Assembly: GCA_947627825.1 (NCBI GenBank)
Contig: CANQXO010000054.1
Coordinates: 1 to 9,470 of the forward strand
Reading direction: 5' to 3'
Origin: an uncultured Clostridia bacterium
GTDB taxonomy: Bacteria; Bacillota_A; Clostridia; TANB77; CAG-508
Length of the DNA stretch: 9,470 nt
A model generated the notes under the pieces. The model was not told where the DNA came from and did not search any database. It saw only the letters and a list, made by a program, of their open reading frames with translations. Each line of letters starts with the position of its first letter. Within the stretch, counting starts at the first letter, position 1. Below are positions 1 to 6,689 of the stretch, piece by piece. The position numbers and the translations under genes are program-made.

Positions 1-144
1 ACATATTTTAGTAAAAACCTCGATAACCGGCAGTTACTTTTGGATTACTGACTGGAATTTACTTTTACAATTAACCTATTTTTAACATTTTTCATTACAT
101 CTTTCAATGCTTTATTGATGTATTTTTTAACATTAATATTAGCA
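1..144. other. non-coding left edge, no gene recognised
   Basis: No convincing gene is visible here. Two weak hairpins can be drawn. CCGGCAGT (27-34) pairs with ACTGACTGG (47-55) through one G-T wobble and one bulged A. Read on the minus strand, it is followed about 10 nt later by five T, so it might end the ylbJ transcript. TACATC (96-101) pairs with GATGTA (117-122) and is followed on the plus strand by six T (123-128), which would suit a convergent transcript entering from the left. Both are AT-rich or imperfect. The near-identical runs TATTTTTAACATT (77-89) and TATTTTTTAACATT (121-134) may be chance in such AT-rich DNA. Confidence 0.4.
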
Positions 145-1170
145 TTACAAATTAAAATTAAAAATAGGCAGCATTAATATCAAAACAGTATATATAGTAG
201 CAATGATTCCATGTATCAGTTTTCCACCAACATATTTTCTAATAGAAAGTTTACTTTTAGAAATTATACTTAACACTTGTAGAGTAATAGAAATTCCACC
301 AAATCCAAGCAAAAAGCTAGAAAGAGCGATGTTAATAGAAATTGCCTTCAAATGTATTTTTGAAATAATACTTAAACCATTGGTAAATTCAATTAATCCA
401 GTAAATAAACCTAAAATTAAATCTTGATCAAAGCCAAATATTTTAGATAATACACTAGAAAAAATTATTAAAATTTTAGTTCTTTCCAAAATTGAAATAA
501 TAACAGAAAAAATTGTTACAAATCCACCAATAATTAATACAGTTTTTATACTATTAAAAATACTATTACCAAGAACTTCGCCAAGTTCACTAACTTGAAG
601 GTCTTTCTTTTTAGATAAAGAATTACTGTTTACAGATATATTATTTGCTCTTTTTCTAGAAATAATTCCTAAAATAATTCCAACTGTAATAGAAGCTAAA
701 ATATGTGTAAATAATAATATTAAGCCAATGGTAGAATTAGCATAAAAACTTATCCCAACCGTTCCCATAATAAAGAGAGGACCAGAATTATTTGTAAAAC
801 ATAAAAGTCTTTCAGCCTCATCTTTGGTACAAGAGCCGTTTAAATATAAGTTAGATACAATTTTAGCCCCTACAGGATAGCCACTAATTAACCCCATAAT
901 AAATGGAAAAGCACCGACACCAGGAACATTAAATATAGGTCTCATAAATTTATCTAAAAATTTACTTAAATAGTAAACTACATTAGTATTGCCCAATAAT
1001 TCTACCGCTACAAAAAATGGGAAAAGGGAAGGAAGCACACTGTTTGCCCATAACTTTATTCCGTCAAGAGTTGCAGTTAAATTTGATTTAGAAAAAATAA
1101 CTAAACAAATTACAAATAAAACTGACAATACTGAAATAATATTTTTTTTCAACAAAACCAAAATTTTCAT
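145..1170 (-). CDS. ylbJ: YlbJ-like sporulation integral membrane protein (Gate / nucleoside-recognition domain family)
   Basis: The product is a 341-residue polytopic membrane protein. In Bacillus, YlbJ is made in the mother cell under sigma-E and is needed for normal spore formation; its transported substrate is not established. The sequence shows the family signature: a short N-terminal membrane segment (about 10-27), SGYPVGAK at about 96-103, then FTNNSGPLFIMGTVG at about 125-139. A second, related half follows, with FTGLIEFTNGLS at about 255-266 and LLGFGGISITLQ at about 287-298, as expected for two Gate repeats. A polar loop rich in Ser, Asn and Lys (about 171-195) separates the halves. 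The protein is shorter than B. subtilis YlbJ (about 400 aa). The ATG at 1170 is the first in-frame start, but no clear ribosome binding site precedes it, so the exact start is uncertain. The gene diverges from the TSCPD-mfd cluster. No convincing sigma-E promoter was found upstream. Family assignment is fairly sure; the role in this organism is inferred. Confidence 0.85.
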   Translation of the reverse strand: MKILVLLKKNIISVLSVLFVICLVIFSKSNLTATLDGIKLWANSVLPSLFPFFVAVELLGNTNVVYYLSKFLDKFMRPIFNVPGVGAFPFIMGLISGYPVGAKIVSNLYLNGSCTKDEAERLLCFTNNSGPLFIMGTVGISFYANSTIGLILLFTHILASITVGIILGIISRKRANNISVNSNSLSKKKDLQVSELGEVLGNSIFNSIKTVLIIGGFVTIFSVIISILERTKILIIFSSVLSKIFGFDQDLILGLFTGLIEFTNGLSIISKIHLKAISINIALSSFLLGFGGISITLQVLSIISKSKLSIRKYVGGKLIHGIIATIYTVLILMLPIFNFNL

Positions 1171-1210
1171 AGTTTATAAATATGCTCGTACTTTATTTTT
1201 TATGCAATAA

Positions 1211-1239
1211 TTGATTTTTGCTTCAAATTGTTGTATAAT
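1211..1239 (+). promoter_or_regulatory. sigma-A-type promoter of the TSCPD-mfd cluster
   Basis: TTGATT at 1211-1216 and a perfect TATAAT at 1234-1239 are separated by 17 bp. Transcription would start near 1246 and leave a leader of about 100 nt before the TSCPD start codon. It is the only good plus-strand promoter seen between the divergent ylbJ gene and 1346. Confidence 0.65.
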
Positions 1240-1267
1240 TAATTTGTATGCATTTTATATAAGCGAC

Positions 1268-1339
1268 AATTAGTATATAAAATATAATTAACATATAAGA
1301 TGCAATTAATATGTAAGTTATAATTAAAATGAAGGAGAA
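1268..1339 (+). repeat. four degenerate 18-nt tandem repeats in the leader of the TSCPD gene
   Basis: Four consecutive 18-nt blocks each begin AATTA: 1268-1285, 1286-1303, 1304-1321 and 1322-1339. By direct comparison, neighbouring blocks 1/2 and 2/3 match at 13 of 18 positions, blocks 1/3 at 14 of 18, and blocks 3/4 at 12 of 18. The fourth block contains the ribosome binding site GAAGGAG (1331-1337), placed 8 nt before the ATG at 1346. The spacing is exact, but the sequence is so AT-rich that part of the match could be compositional. No function is known. Confidence 0.5.
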
Positions 1340-1345
1340 TAAAAT

Positions 1346-1600
1346 ATGGAATATATATATCATCCAACAGGAGTTTGTTCTCAAGAAATGATTTTCAACA
1401 TCGAAAATGGAATAATTACTGACTTAAAGGTAATAGGTGGATGTCACGGTAATTTGCAAGGAATTGCAAAGCTTGCTATAGGCCGTCCAATAGACGAAGT
1501 TATAGAAAAACTAAGAGGAATAAAATGCGGTTTTAAGCCTACATCTTGCCCAGACCAAATTTCAAAAGCTTTAGAAGAATATAAAAACAAGGCAGTTTAA
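1346..1600 (+). CDS. small TSCPD-domain protein with four conserved-type cysteines
   Basis: This 84-residue protein belongs to the stand-alone TSCPD family (TIGR03905-like). The domain is named after its C-terminal motif, here PTSCPDQISKAL at about 65-76, and is also found at the C-terminus of B12-dependent ribonucleotide reductases. Four cysteines sit at positions 11, 33, 61 and 68, in GVCSQE, GGCHGN and KCGFKPTSCPD. They look like a metal or redox site, though this is an inference from their spacing. The biochemical role of the stand-alone form is not settled. The ATG at 1346 follows GAAGGAG at an ideal distance, so the start is secure. The length fits the family. It is the first gene of the transcript that continues into mfd, 39 nt downstream, with no terminator between. 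Confidence 0.85.
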   Translation: MEYIYHPTGVCSQEMIFNIENGIITDLKVIGGCHGNLQGIAKLAIGRPIDEVIEKLRGIKCGFKPTSCPDQISKALEEYKNKAV

Positions 1601-1639
1601 TTATAGTTTGCATTGAAAGAAAAAAGCGAAGGATATAAT

Positions 1640-2641
1640 ATGAACTACATTTTAAGAGATTTGTTGCAAACAAACTCGTATCAAAATTTTATAAAAAATG
1701 ACACCTACCCGATAACTCTATCGGGTTTAGTTAGCGTGTCTAAAAGTGCACTTATTTCCTTAATTTCAAATGAAGAAAAAAAGAATATAATGCTAGTTAC
1801 ATATAATGAAATCCAAGCTCAAAGGCTTATAAAAGATTTATCTTATTTTTCAGATAAAATAATCTATTTCCCTAAAAAAGAAATTTCAATTTATGATTAT
1901 GATGTAGAAAGTAATGATATTTCTTATAAAAGAATTGATGCAATAAATAAAATGTGTAATCAAAAAGGCGTAATAGTTGTTACAACAATTGAAGCTGTTA
2001 TGCAAAAAATAGTTAGCAAAAATAAACTATTTGAAAATATTTTAAAAATAGAAACAGGAAATACTATTTCGCTAGAAGGTTTAAAAGAAAAACTAGTTTA
2101 TCTTGGATATGAAAGAAAGCCTTTAATTGAAAATAGAACAGAATTCAGCATAAGAGGAAATATTTTAGATATAGCCTTAAGCGATACTGATGGTATTAGA
2201 GTTGAATTTTGGGGTGATGAAGTTGATTCAATTAGGAAATTTAAAATATCATCACAAAGGTCCACAGAAATGGTAAAAAGTGTGGAAATCCTTCCTGCCA
2301 AAGAGCATATTTTAGAAATTAGTTTAGAAGAAGTTTGCAAAAAAATTGAAAAAAACAAGGGACTAGTAGGAGATGTAATTTCTGATATAGGAGAAATAAG
2401 GCAAGGTAACTTTGAAAACAAAATTGACAAGTATTTTAATGAATTTTATGAAAATCAAGAATCAATTTTAGACTACGCAAAAGATTTTAAAATATTTGTT
2501 GACGAGCCTGATAAAATAGAGCAAAGAATAAATGGAATTAAGGAAGACAACAAGAATTTAATTAAAGAGTTGACGAGTAGGAAAAGAACTGTACCAGAGG
2601 CTCTAGAAAATATTATATATTTTAATTGGAACAGAAAGTAA
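1640..2641 (+). CDS. mfd: transcription-repair coupling factor Mfd, N-terminal part (broken by a frameshift)
   Basis: Mfd removes RNA polymerase stalled at DNA damage and recruits UvrA for nucleotide excision repair. This piece encodes the UvrB-like, non-helicase front of the protein (about 333 codons). The remnant nucleotide-binding region is near 25-60, followed by IIYFPKKEISIYDYD and VIVVTTIEAVMQK. The UvrB-homology module starts at about residue 150 with LGYERKPLIENRTEFSIRG, then NILDIALSD and VEFWGDEVDSIR; this surface contacts UvrA. The last hundred or so residues are charged and poorly conserved, as in other Mfd proteins. I chose ATG 1640 because GAAGGA (1628-1633) lies 6 nt upstream; a TTG at 1613 is in frame but has no such site. 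The reading frame runs into a stop at 2639-2641 just where the rest of Mfd begins in the -1 frame. It should be read with 2626-5019 as one gene, 1640-5019. Truncated as written, it would lack all motor functions. Confidence 0.88.
   Translation: MNYILRDLLQTNSYQNFIKNDTYPITLSGLVSVSKSALISLISNEEKKNIMLVTYNEIQAQRLIKDLSYFSDKIIYFPKKEISIYDYDVESNDISYKRIDAINKMCNQKGVIVVTTIEAVMQKIVSKNKLFENILKIETGNTISLEGLKEKLVYLGYERKPLIENRTEFSIRGNILDIALSDTDGIRVEFWGDEVDSIRKFKISSQRSTEMVKSVEILPAKEHILEISLEEVCKKIEKNKGLVGDVISDIGEIRQGNFENKIDKYFNEFYENQESILDYAKDFKIFVDEPDKIEQRINGIKEDNKNLIKELTSRKRTVPEALENIIYFNWNRK
2618..2641 (+). other. frameshift joining the two halves of mfd
   Basis: The front half reads TAT TTT AAT TGG AAC AGA AAG TAA. 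The continuation is open in the -1 frame only after its own stop, TAA at 2623-2625. The change must therefore lie between about 2624 and 2641. Adding one T in the AATTGG run (2624-2629) gives AAT TTG GAA CAG and a smooth protein join (YFN then LEQKVINLTEAD). This suggests one missing T. No X-XXY-YYZ slippery heptamer lies in frame here, so programmed -1 frameshifting is not supported. Either a real one-base deletion or a sequencing or assembly error would give this picture. Confidence 0.8.
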
Positions 2642-5019
2642 TCAATTTAACAGAAGCGGATTTAAAAAATAATCATTTTGAATTTAGAGAAATGAACCTT
2701 TTTAAAGGTGAAGTAAAAAGTTTTCAAACAGAAATTCAAAATGCTGTAAGAAATAAAAAGAAAATAATTATTTTAGCAGGCAGTAAAGAAAATAGAAGTA
2801 AAATTGCTAACATGCTTAAGTCAGAATTAGAATTATCAAGCATAGTAGAAGTAGATGATTTAGACAATATAATATTGAAACCTGAAGAAATTGTTATAAG
2901 TACAGGAGCACTTTCAAGTGGATTTGAAAACAAGGAAACCAATCTTCAAGTAATAAGTAGCGACGAATTTTTTAACACTCAAAAAAGAAGACAAAAAAGA
3001 ACAACAGATGCCTTCAAAAGAGGTGAAAAAATAGTTTTTGCTGATTTGAAAGTTGGAGATTTAGTCGTTCATAGAAATCATGGAGTGGCAGTATTTAGTG
3101 GAGTAAAAACTATTAGAACTGAAGGCACCACAAAAGATTATATTATATTAACATATAGAGATGGAGATACACTATATGTTCCAACTGAAAATCTAGATAA
3201 TGTTAGGAAATATATAGGTGCGCAAGATGGTGTTAGATTAAACAAGCTAGGCGGAAAAGAATGGCAAGAAACTAAAGCAAGAGTAAAAGGAAATTTAAGA
3301 GCAATTGCAAAAGATTTAATAAAGTTGTATGCAACAAGAGAACATTCAAGAGGATATGCTTTTTCTAAAGATACACCATGGCAAAGAGAATTTGAAGATA
3401 GTTTCCAATACGAAGAAACACAAGACCAACTAAGATGTATTGAAGAAGTAAAAAAAGACATGGAAAGCCAAAGACCAATGGATAGACTTTTGTGTGGAGA
3501 TGTTGGATATGGAAAAACAGAAGTAGCGATAAGAGCAGCATTTAAAGCTGTTATGGATGGCAAACAAGTAGCATATTTAGCACCAACAACAATTTTGGCA
3601 AATCAACAATATCAAGAGTTTAAAGAAAGAATGAAAAAATACCCAATTACTGTAGAACTTTTAAATAGATTTAGAACTGTAAAACAACAAAAAGAAGTTG
3701 TGCAAAAATTAGGCATAGGAAAAGTAGATATAGTTATTGGAACACATAGAATGCTTAGTAAAGATGTAGAATTCAGCAATCTAGGATTATTAATTATAGA
3801 TGAAGAGCACAGATTTGGAGTAAAGGATAAAGAAAAAATAAAAAAATATAAAGAAAGCATAGATGTACTTACAATGACAGCAACTCCAATTCCTAGAACA
3901 CTTCAAATGTCGATAGTCGGTATAAGAGATGCATCAGTTATTTATGAGCCTCCTCAAAACAGAAGACCTATTCAAACCTATGTACTCGAATATGACAAAG
4001 AAGTTATAAAAGAAGCAATTATAAAAGAATTAGAAAGAGATGGGCAAGTATTTTACATACATAATAATACTGGAGACATTGCAACAAAAGCCCTAGAAAT
4101 AGAAAATCTAGTTCCAGAAGCAAAGGTGGGATATGCACATGGAAAAATGTCAGGACAAGAAATAGAAGAAATAATGCAAGACTTTATTGATAAAAAAATA
4201 AATGTATTAGTATGTACTACTATTTTAGAGTCAGGAATAGATATTCCTAATGCAAATACCATAATTGTTGAAAATGCTGATAGATTTGGCTTAGCACAGC
4301 TTTATCAAATAAGAGGTAGAGTTGGAAGAAGTGACAGACAAGCATACAGTTATATTACTTACAGAAAAGATAAAATGATAAGCGAAGAAGCAAATCAAAG
4401 ATTAAAAGCGATTAAAGAATTTACAGAGTTCGGTTCTGGATTTAAAATTGCAACAAGGGATTTACAAATAAGAGGAGCTGGAAGTATATTTGGAGAATTC
4501 CAAAGTGGACACATGGAACAAGTCGGATATGATATGTATACGAGGTTGTTAGATGAAGTTATTAAGGAAGAAAAAGGAGAAAAGGTCGAAGAAAATATTG
4601 ATGTAACCATTGACCTAAAATTATCAGCTTATATTCCTGAAAACTATATTGAAGATGCGAGTCAAAAAATTGAAATATATCAAGATATTGCAAGTTGCAA
4701 AACAGAAGAAGATTTACAAAACATTATTGATGAAATCATTGATAGATATGGAAACATGCCAGACGAAGTAAATAGTTTAATTGAAATAGCAAGAATTAAA
4801 AATTTAGCAAGAGAAAAAAATGTAATAAAAATTCAGTCAAGGCCAATGGGAATAGTATTTTCATTTAATAGCTTTAACAATGAAAATGTAGATATTTTGC
4901 TAGAAAAATATAAAAACAATATTAATTTCTCAGCATCAGGAAAGCCATACATTACACTAAAAATTAAAGATAATGAAATTAGTGAAGCAAAAGAATTTTT
5001 AAAAACTTTGAAACCATAA
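2626..5019 (+). CDS. mfd: transcription-repair coupling factor Mfd, C-terminal part (RNA polymerase-interaction domain plus translocase)
   Basis: This is the motor part of Mfd, about 797 codons in the frame after the break; add 329 for numbering in the joined 1126-residue protein. The CarD-like RNA polymerase-interaction domain spans about 135-205 of this piece (FADLKVGDLVVHRNHG, then TLYVPTENLD). The superfamily 2 translocase follows: Walker A GDVGYGKT with Lys at 297, the Walker B box DEEH at 392-395, and TATPIPRTLQ as motif III. The second RecA lobe has ESGIDIPNANT and the arginine-rich QIRGRVGRSDRQAY. The RecG-like translocation motif is around FKIATRDLQIRGAG. The C-terminal TRCF domain, which masks the UvrA site, covers about 660-760. 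All key motifs are intact, with no decay beyond the single frameshift. The TTG at 2626 is only where the open frame begins; it is not preceded by a ribosome binding site and is unlikely to be a real start. Confidence 0.9.
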   Translation: MEQKVINLTEADLKNNHFEFREMNLFKGEVKSFQTEIQNAVRNKKKIIILAGSKENRSKIANMLKSELELSSIVEVDDLDNIILKPEEIVISTGALSSGFENKETNLQVISSDEFFNTQKRRQKRTTDAFKRGEKIVFADLKVGDLVVHRNHGVAVFSGVKTIRTEGTTKDYIILTYRDGDTLYVPTENLDNVRKYIGAQDGVRLNKLGGKEWQETKARVKGNLRAIAKDLIKLYATREHSRGYAFSKDTPWQREFEDSFQYEETQDQLRCIEEVKKDMESQRPMDRLLCGDVGYGKTEVAIRAAFKAVMDGKQVAYLAPTTILANQQYQEFKERMKKYPITVELLNRFRTVKQQKEVVQKLGIGKVDIVIGTHRMLSKDVEFSNLGLLIIDEEHRFGVKDKEKIKKYKESIDVLTMTATPIPRTLQMSIVGIRDASVIYEPPQNRRPIQTYVLEYDKEVIKEAIIKELERDGQVFYIHNNTGDIATKALEIENLVPEAKVGYAHGKMSGQEIEEIMQDFIDKKINVLVCTTILESGIDIPNANTIIVENADRFGLAQLYQIRGRVGRSDRQAYSYITYRKDKMISEEANQRLKAIKEFTEFGSGFKIATRDLQIRGAGSIFGEFQSGHMEQVGYDMYTRLLDEVIKEEKGEKVEENIDVTIDLKLSAYIPENYIEDASQKIEIYQDIASCKTEEDLQNIIDEIIDRYGNMPDEVNSLIEIARIKNLAREKNVIKIQSRPMGIVFSFNSFNNENVDILLEKYKNNINFSASGKPYITLKIKDNEISEAKEFLKTLKP

Positions 5020-5118
5020 TAATATTAGCAAAATCCGAAGGAGTTTAAACATTAAAATAATACTATAATAAAAAGATAAGAAAACTAAAAATTGTTTGAA
5101 TCGAAGAAAGGAATAATG

Positions 5119-5880
5119 ATGGTAATTAGTAGTAAAGAAAATGAAACTATAAAAGAAATAAAAAAATTAAAAGAAAAAAAGTTTAGAACAAATAAATATA
5201 TAGTTGAAGGCGTTAAAATGCTAGAGGAAGCGGTTGCAGAAAATCAAGAAATTGAACTTGTCGTTTTAAGAGAAAATGTAAATCTAGACTTTGATATATC
5301 TAATTATAAAACTATAATTGTAACAGAAAATATATTTAACACTTTAACTGATGTAGAAACACCACAAGGAGTTTTGGCTATTATAAGAAAACAAGAAAAG
5401 AAGGAAATTGATAAAAAAGCGGATTACATTTTAGCTTTAGATGGAGTGCAAGACCCTGGAAATATGGGAACAATTATAAGAACTGCAGATTCCGCAAATA
5501 TTAAACAAATTTTAGTTTCTAAAAACACAGTTGATTGCTATAGCCCAAAGGTTGTAAGGTCAACAATGGGAGCTATTTATAGAGTTAATGTAGTGGAAGT
5601 AGAAGACTTAAAAGATACAATAACGAGTTTGAAGGGCGATGGATTTGAATCAATTGTAACAGCCTTAGATGCAAAAGAAAGTATATATGATGTTGACTAT
5701 AATAAAAAAATAGTTGTTATAGGAAACGAGGCAAATGGAGTTTCAAAAGAAGTTCAAGAAATAGCAGACAAAAAAGTAAAGATTCCAATGCTAGGAAAAA
5801 CTGAAAGCTTGAATGCATCTGTGGCAACAGGAATAATGATATATGAATTCGTTAGACAAAAATTAAACAAGAATATTTGA
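5119..5880 (+). CDS. SpoU/TrmH-family RNA 2'-O-ribose methyltransferase
   Basis: This 253-residue SPOUT enzyme transfers a methyl group from S-adenosylmethionine to a ribose 2'-OH, most likely in 23S rRNA as in RlmB/TsnR/YsgA-type proteins; the target nucleotide cannot be told. The N-terminal L30e-like substrate-binding domain covers about 1-95 (KFRTNKYIVEGVKMLEEA). The SPOUT domain shows all three motifs. Motif 1 is LDGVQDPGNMGTIIRTAD, with Asn115 and the catalytic Arg121. Motif 2 is VVIGNEANGVS, with Glu204. Motif 3 is KIPMLGKTESLNASVA, with Asn232, which forms the knotted cofactor site. Two ATGs are adjacent (5116 and 5119). AAAGGA at 5107-5112 is 6 nt from the second and only 3 nt from the first, so I prefer 5119. 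The gene lies 99 nt after mfd. A TATAAT at 5064-5069 lacks a good -35 box, so it may rely on read-through from the upstream cluster. It ends just before a strong terminator. Confidence 0.9.
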   Translation: MVISSKENETIKEIKKLKEKKFRTNKYIVEGVKMLEEAVAENQEIELVVLRENVNLDFDISNYKTIIVTENIFNTLTDVETPQGVLAIIRKQEKKEIDKKADYILALDGVQDPGNMGTIIRTADSANIKQILVSKNTVDCYSPKVVRSTMGAIYRVNVVEVEDLKDTITSLKGDGFESIVTALDAKESIYDVDYNKKIVVIGNEANGVSKEVQEIADKKVKIPMLGKTESLNASVATGIMIYEFVRQKLNKNI

Positions 5881-5887
5881 TTTACAA

Positions 5888-5925
5888 ATCAAAATAGAGT
5901 ATCCAAAAGGATACTCTATTTTGAT
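5888..5925. terminator. bidirectional intrinsic terminator between converging genes
   Basis: A perfect 17-bp stem (5888-5904 with 5909-5925) encloses the four-base loop AAAA (5905-5908). The stem carries an A-run on its left arm and a T-run (TATTTTGAT) on its right arm, so RNA read in either direction forms a hairpin containing a U-rich 3' arm. It sits 8 nt after the methyltransferase stop and 5 nt beyond the stop of the minus-strand gene, so it serves both. Confidence 0.85.
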
Positions 5926-5930
5926 GCAAG

Positions 5931-6482
5931 TTACGCTCCAAACAAGGGCAAATCTTCAGATAAAGACCACTTATACTCTGCCTCTCTGTCTTCCTCAGGA
6001 AAAGTCAACCAATAGTTATTGTATTCAAGATTGATAGCTCTTTGGAATTCAGGCTGAAGCGAACGAAGCAATGCAATCCAATCACCGTAAAATCCAGTGT
6101 CAAAACACCACCAACAGTTAGGTTGGTGAATTAGATAATCAGGTAAAGAACTCCTTTCCTTGGTAATTTGTTCAATGTAACAAGGTGTTTTTAGTTGGTG
6201 AGAATAGTAGGGATTATCGACAAGTTCTCTAACACCATGAACAATTTCATGAGAGCATGACTTTTTGCAAAAAACTATTAATTCATCGTGCTCAGGTGAA
6301 TAAATGTTAGAATGGACATAGTTGTACTCTTTAAAATTGTGCATTAACCGATTATAGGCTTTGATAGTGGTTGTTTCATCATAAAATCCTGTACTAACAA
6401 CCTTTAAGCTTCCATAGTCGCCAGTAAGAAACAATCCATCGTGATGGATATAACAAGGCTGTATATGCCAAAACTTCAGCAC
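5931..6482 (-). CDS. orphan protein of unknown function with HExxH and CWWC motifs
   Basis: I do not recognise this 183-residue protein. It is rich in Tyr, His, Trp and Cys and has no membrane segment or signal peptide when read from the preferred start. Visible motifs are HEIVH at 78-82 (the HExxH pattern of zinc metallopeptidases), preceded by Cys72 and Cys76; CWWC at 123-126 inside PNCWWCFDTGFYGDW; and an acidic tail. The metal-binding reading is conjecture, since HExxH also occurs by chance. The start is the GTG at 6482: AAAGGAG (6491-6497) lies 8 nt upstream and a near-consensus promoter lies just before that. The open frame continues to a TTG at 6563, but those 27 codons run through the promoter and only mimic a membrane helix. 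G+C is higher than next door (46 of 120 bases at 5931-6050 against 31 of 120 at 5221-5340), suggesting acquisition. It is monocistronic, between two housekeeping blocks. Confidence 0.75.
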   Translation of the reverse strand: MLKFWHIQPCYIHHDGLFLTGDYGSLKVVSTGFYDETTTIKAYNRLMHNFKEYNYVHSNIYSPEHDELIVFCKKSCSHEIVHGVRELVDNPYYSHQLKTPCYIEQITKERSSLPDYLIHQPNCWWCFDTGFYGDWIALLRSLQPEFQRAINLEYNNYWLTFPEEDREAEYKWSLSEDLPLFGA

Positions 6483-6516
6483 ATAAAACACTCCTTTATA
6501 AAAAAATGATAAAGTA

Positions 6517-6545
6517 ATTATACTATAAAATGCTATCAAAGTCAA
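6517..6545 (-). promoter_or_regulatory. near-consensus sigma-A promoter of the orphan gene
   Basis: On the minus strand TTGACT (6545-6540) and TATAAT (6522-6517) are separated by exactly 17 bp. Transcription would start near 6510, giving a leader of roughly 28 nt with AAAGGAG at 6497-6491 before the GTG at 6482. It is the strongest promoter in the window by match to consensus, implying steady vegetative expression. Confidence 0.85.
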
Positions 6546-6561
6546 CTTGGTAAACGATTTC

Positions 6562-6598
6562 AAGCCTTTCAGCTAATTGATATCAATGGAGAAGGCTT
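6562..6598. repeat. nested inverted repeat between two divergent promoters
   Basis: Outer arms AAGCCTT (6562-6568) and AAGGCTT (6592-6598) are perfect inverted copies. Between them lies the 10-bp perfect palindrome TTGATATCAA (6577-6586). The element lies upstream of both the minus-strand promoter (-35 at 6540-6545) and the plus-strand promoter (-35 at 6628-6633). It could be a binding site for a dimeric regulator acting on one or both genes, but no regulator gene is present in the window. Confidence 0.5.
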
Positions 6599-6627
6599 AA
6601 ACAACTCATAAAAATCTAATTGTATTG

Positions 6628-6656
6628 TTGAAATATGTCGTATTTTAATATATAAT
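6628..6656 (+). promoter_or_regulatory. sigma-A promoter of the MBOAT-SGNH acyltransferase operon
   Basis: TTGAAA (6628-6633) and TATAAT (6651-6656) are separated by 17 bp. Transcription would begin about 25 nt before the ATG at 6690, leaving a short leader with AAGGA at 6675-6679. Confidence 0.8.
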
Positions 6657-6689
6657 GGAAAAAAAGTTTTATATAAGGAAAATAAAAGA

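Noticed and set aside
48..144. Short minus-strand reading frame after ylbJ
   Set aside because: An open stretch overlaps the ylbJ end, but the only starts give very short peptides without a ribosome binding site.
203..427. Plus-strand open frame of 74 codons opposite ylbJ
   Set aside because: It lies fully inside the ylbJ gene on the other strand and encodes nothing recognisable.
1171..1260. Sigma-E promoter for ylbJ on the minus strand
   Set aside because: A CATACAAAT resembling the sigma-E -10 box is present, but no matching -35 box lies at the right distance, so I could not support it.
1613..1639. TTG at 1613 as the start of mfd
   Set aside because: It has no ribosome binding site, while ATG 1640 has GAAGGA 6 nt upstream and begins with the residues expected for Mfd.
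2618..2641. Programmed -1 ribosomal frameshift in mfd
   Set aside because: No in-frame X-XXY-YYZ heptamer is present, the -1 frame has a stop at 2623, and Mfd is not known to use frameshifting. A simple one-base loss is more likely.
3138..3563. Minus-strand open frame of 141 codons inside mfd
   Set aside because: It is a shadow of the strongly conserved Mfd coding frame, with no ribosome binding site or recognisable protein.
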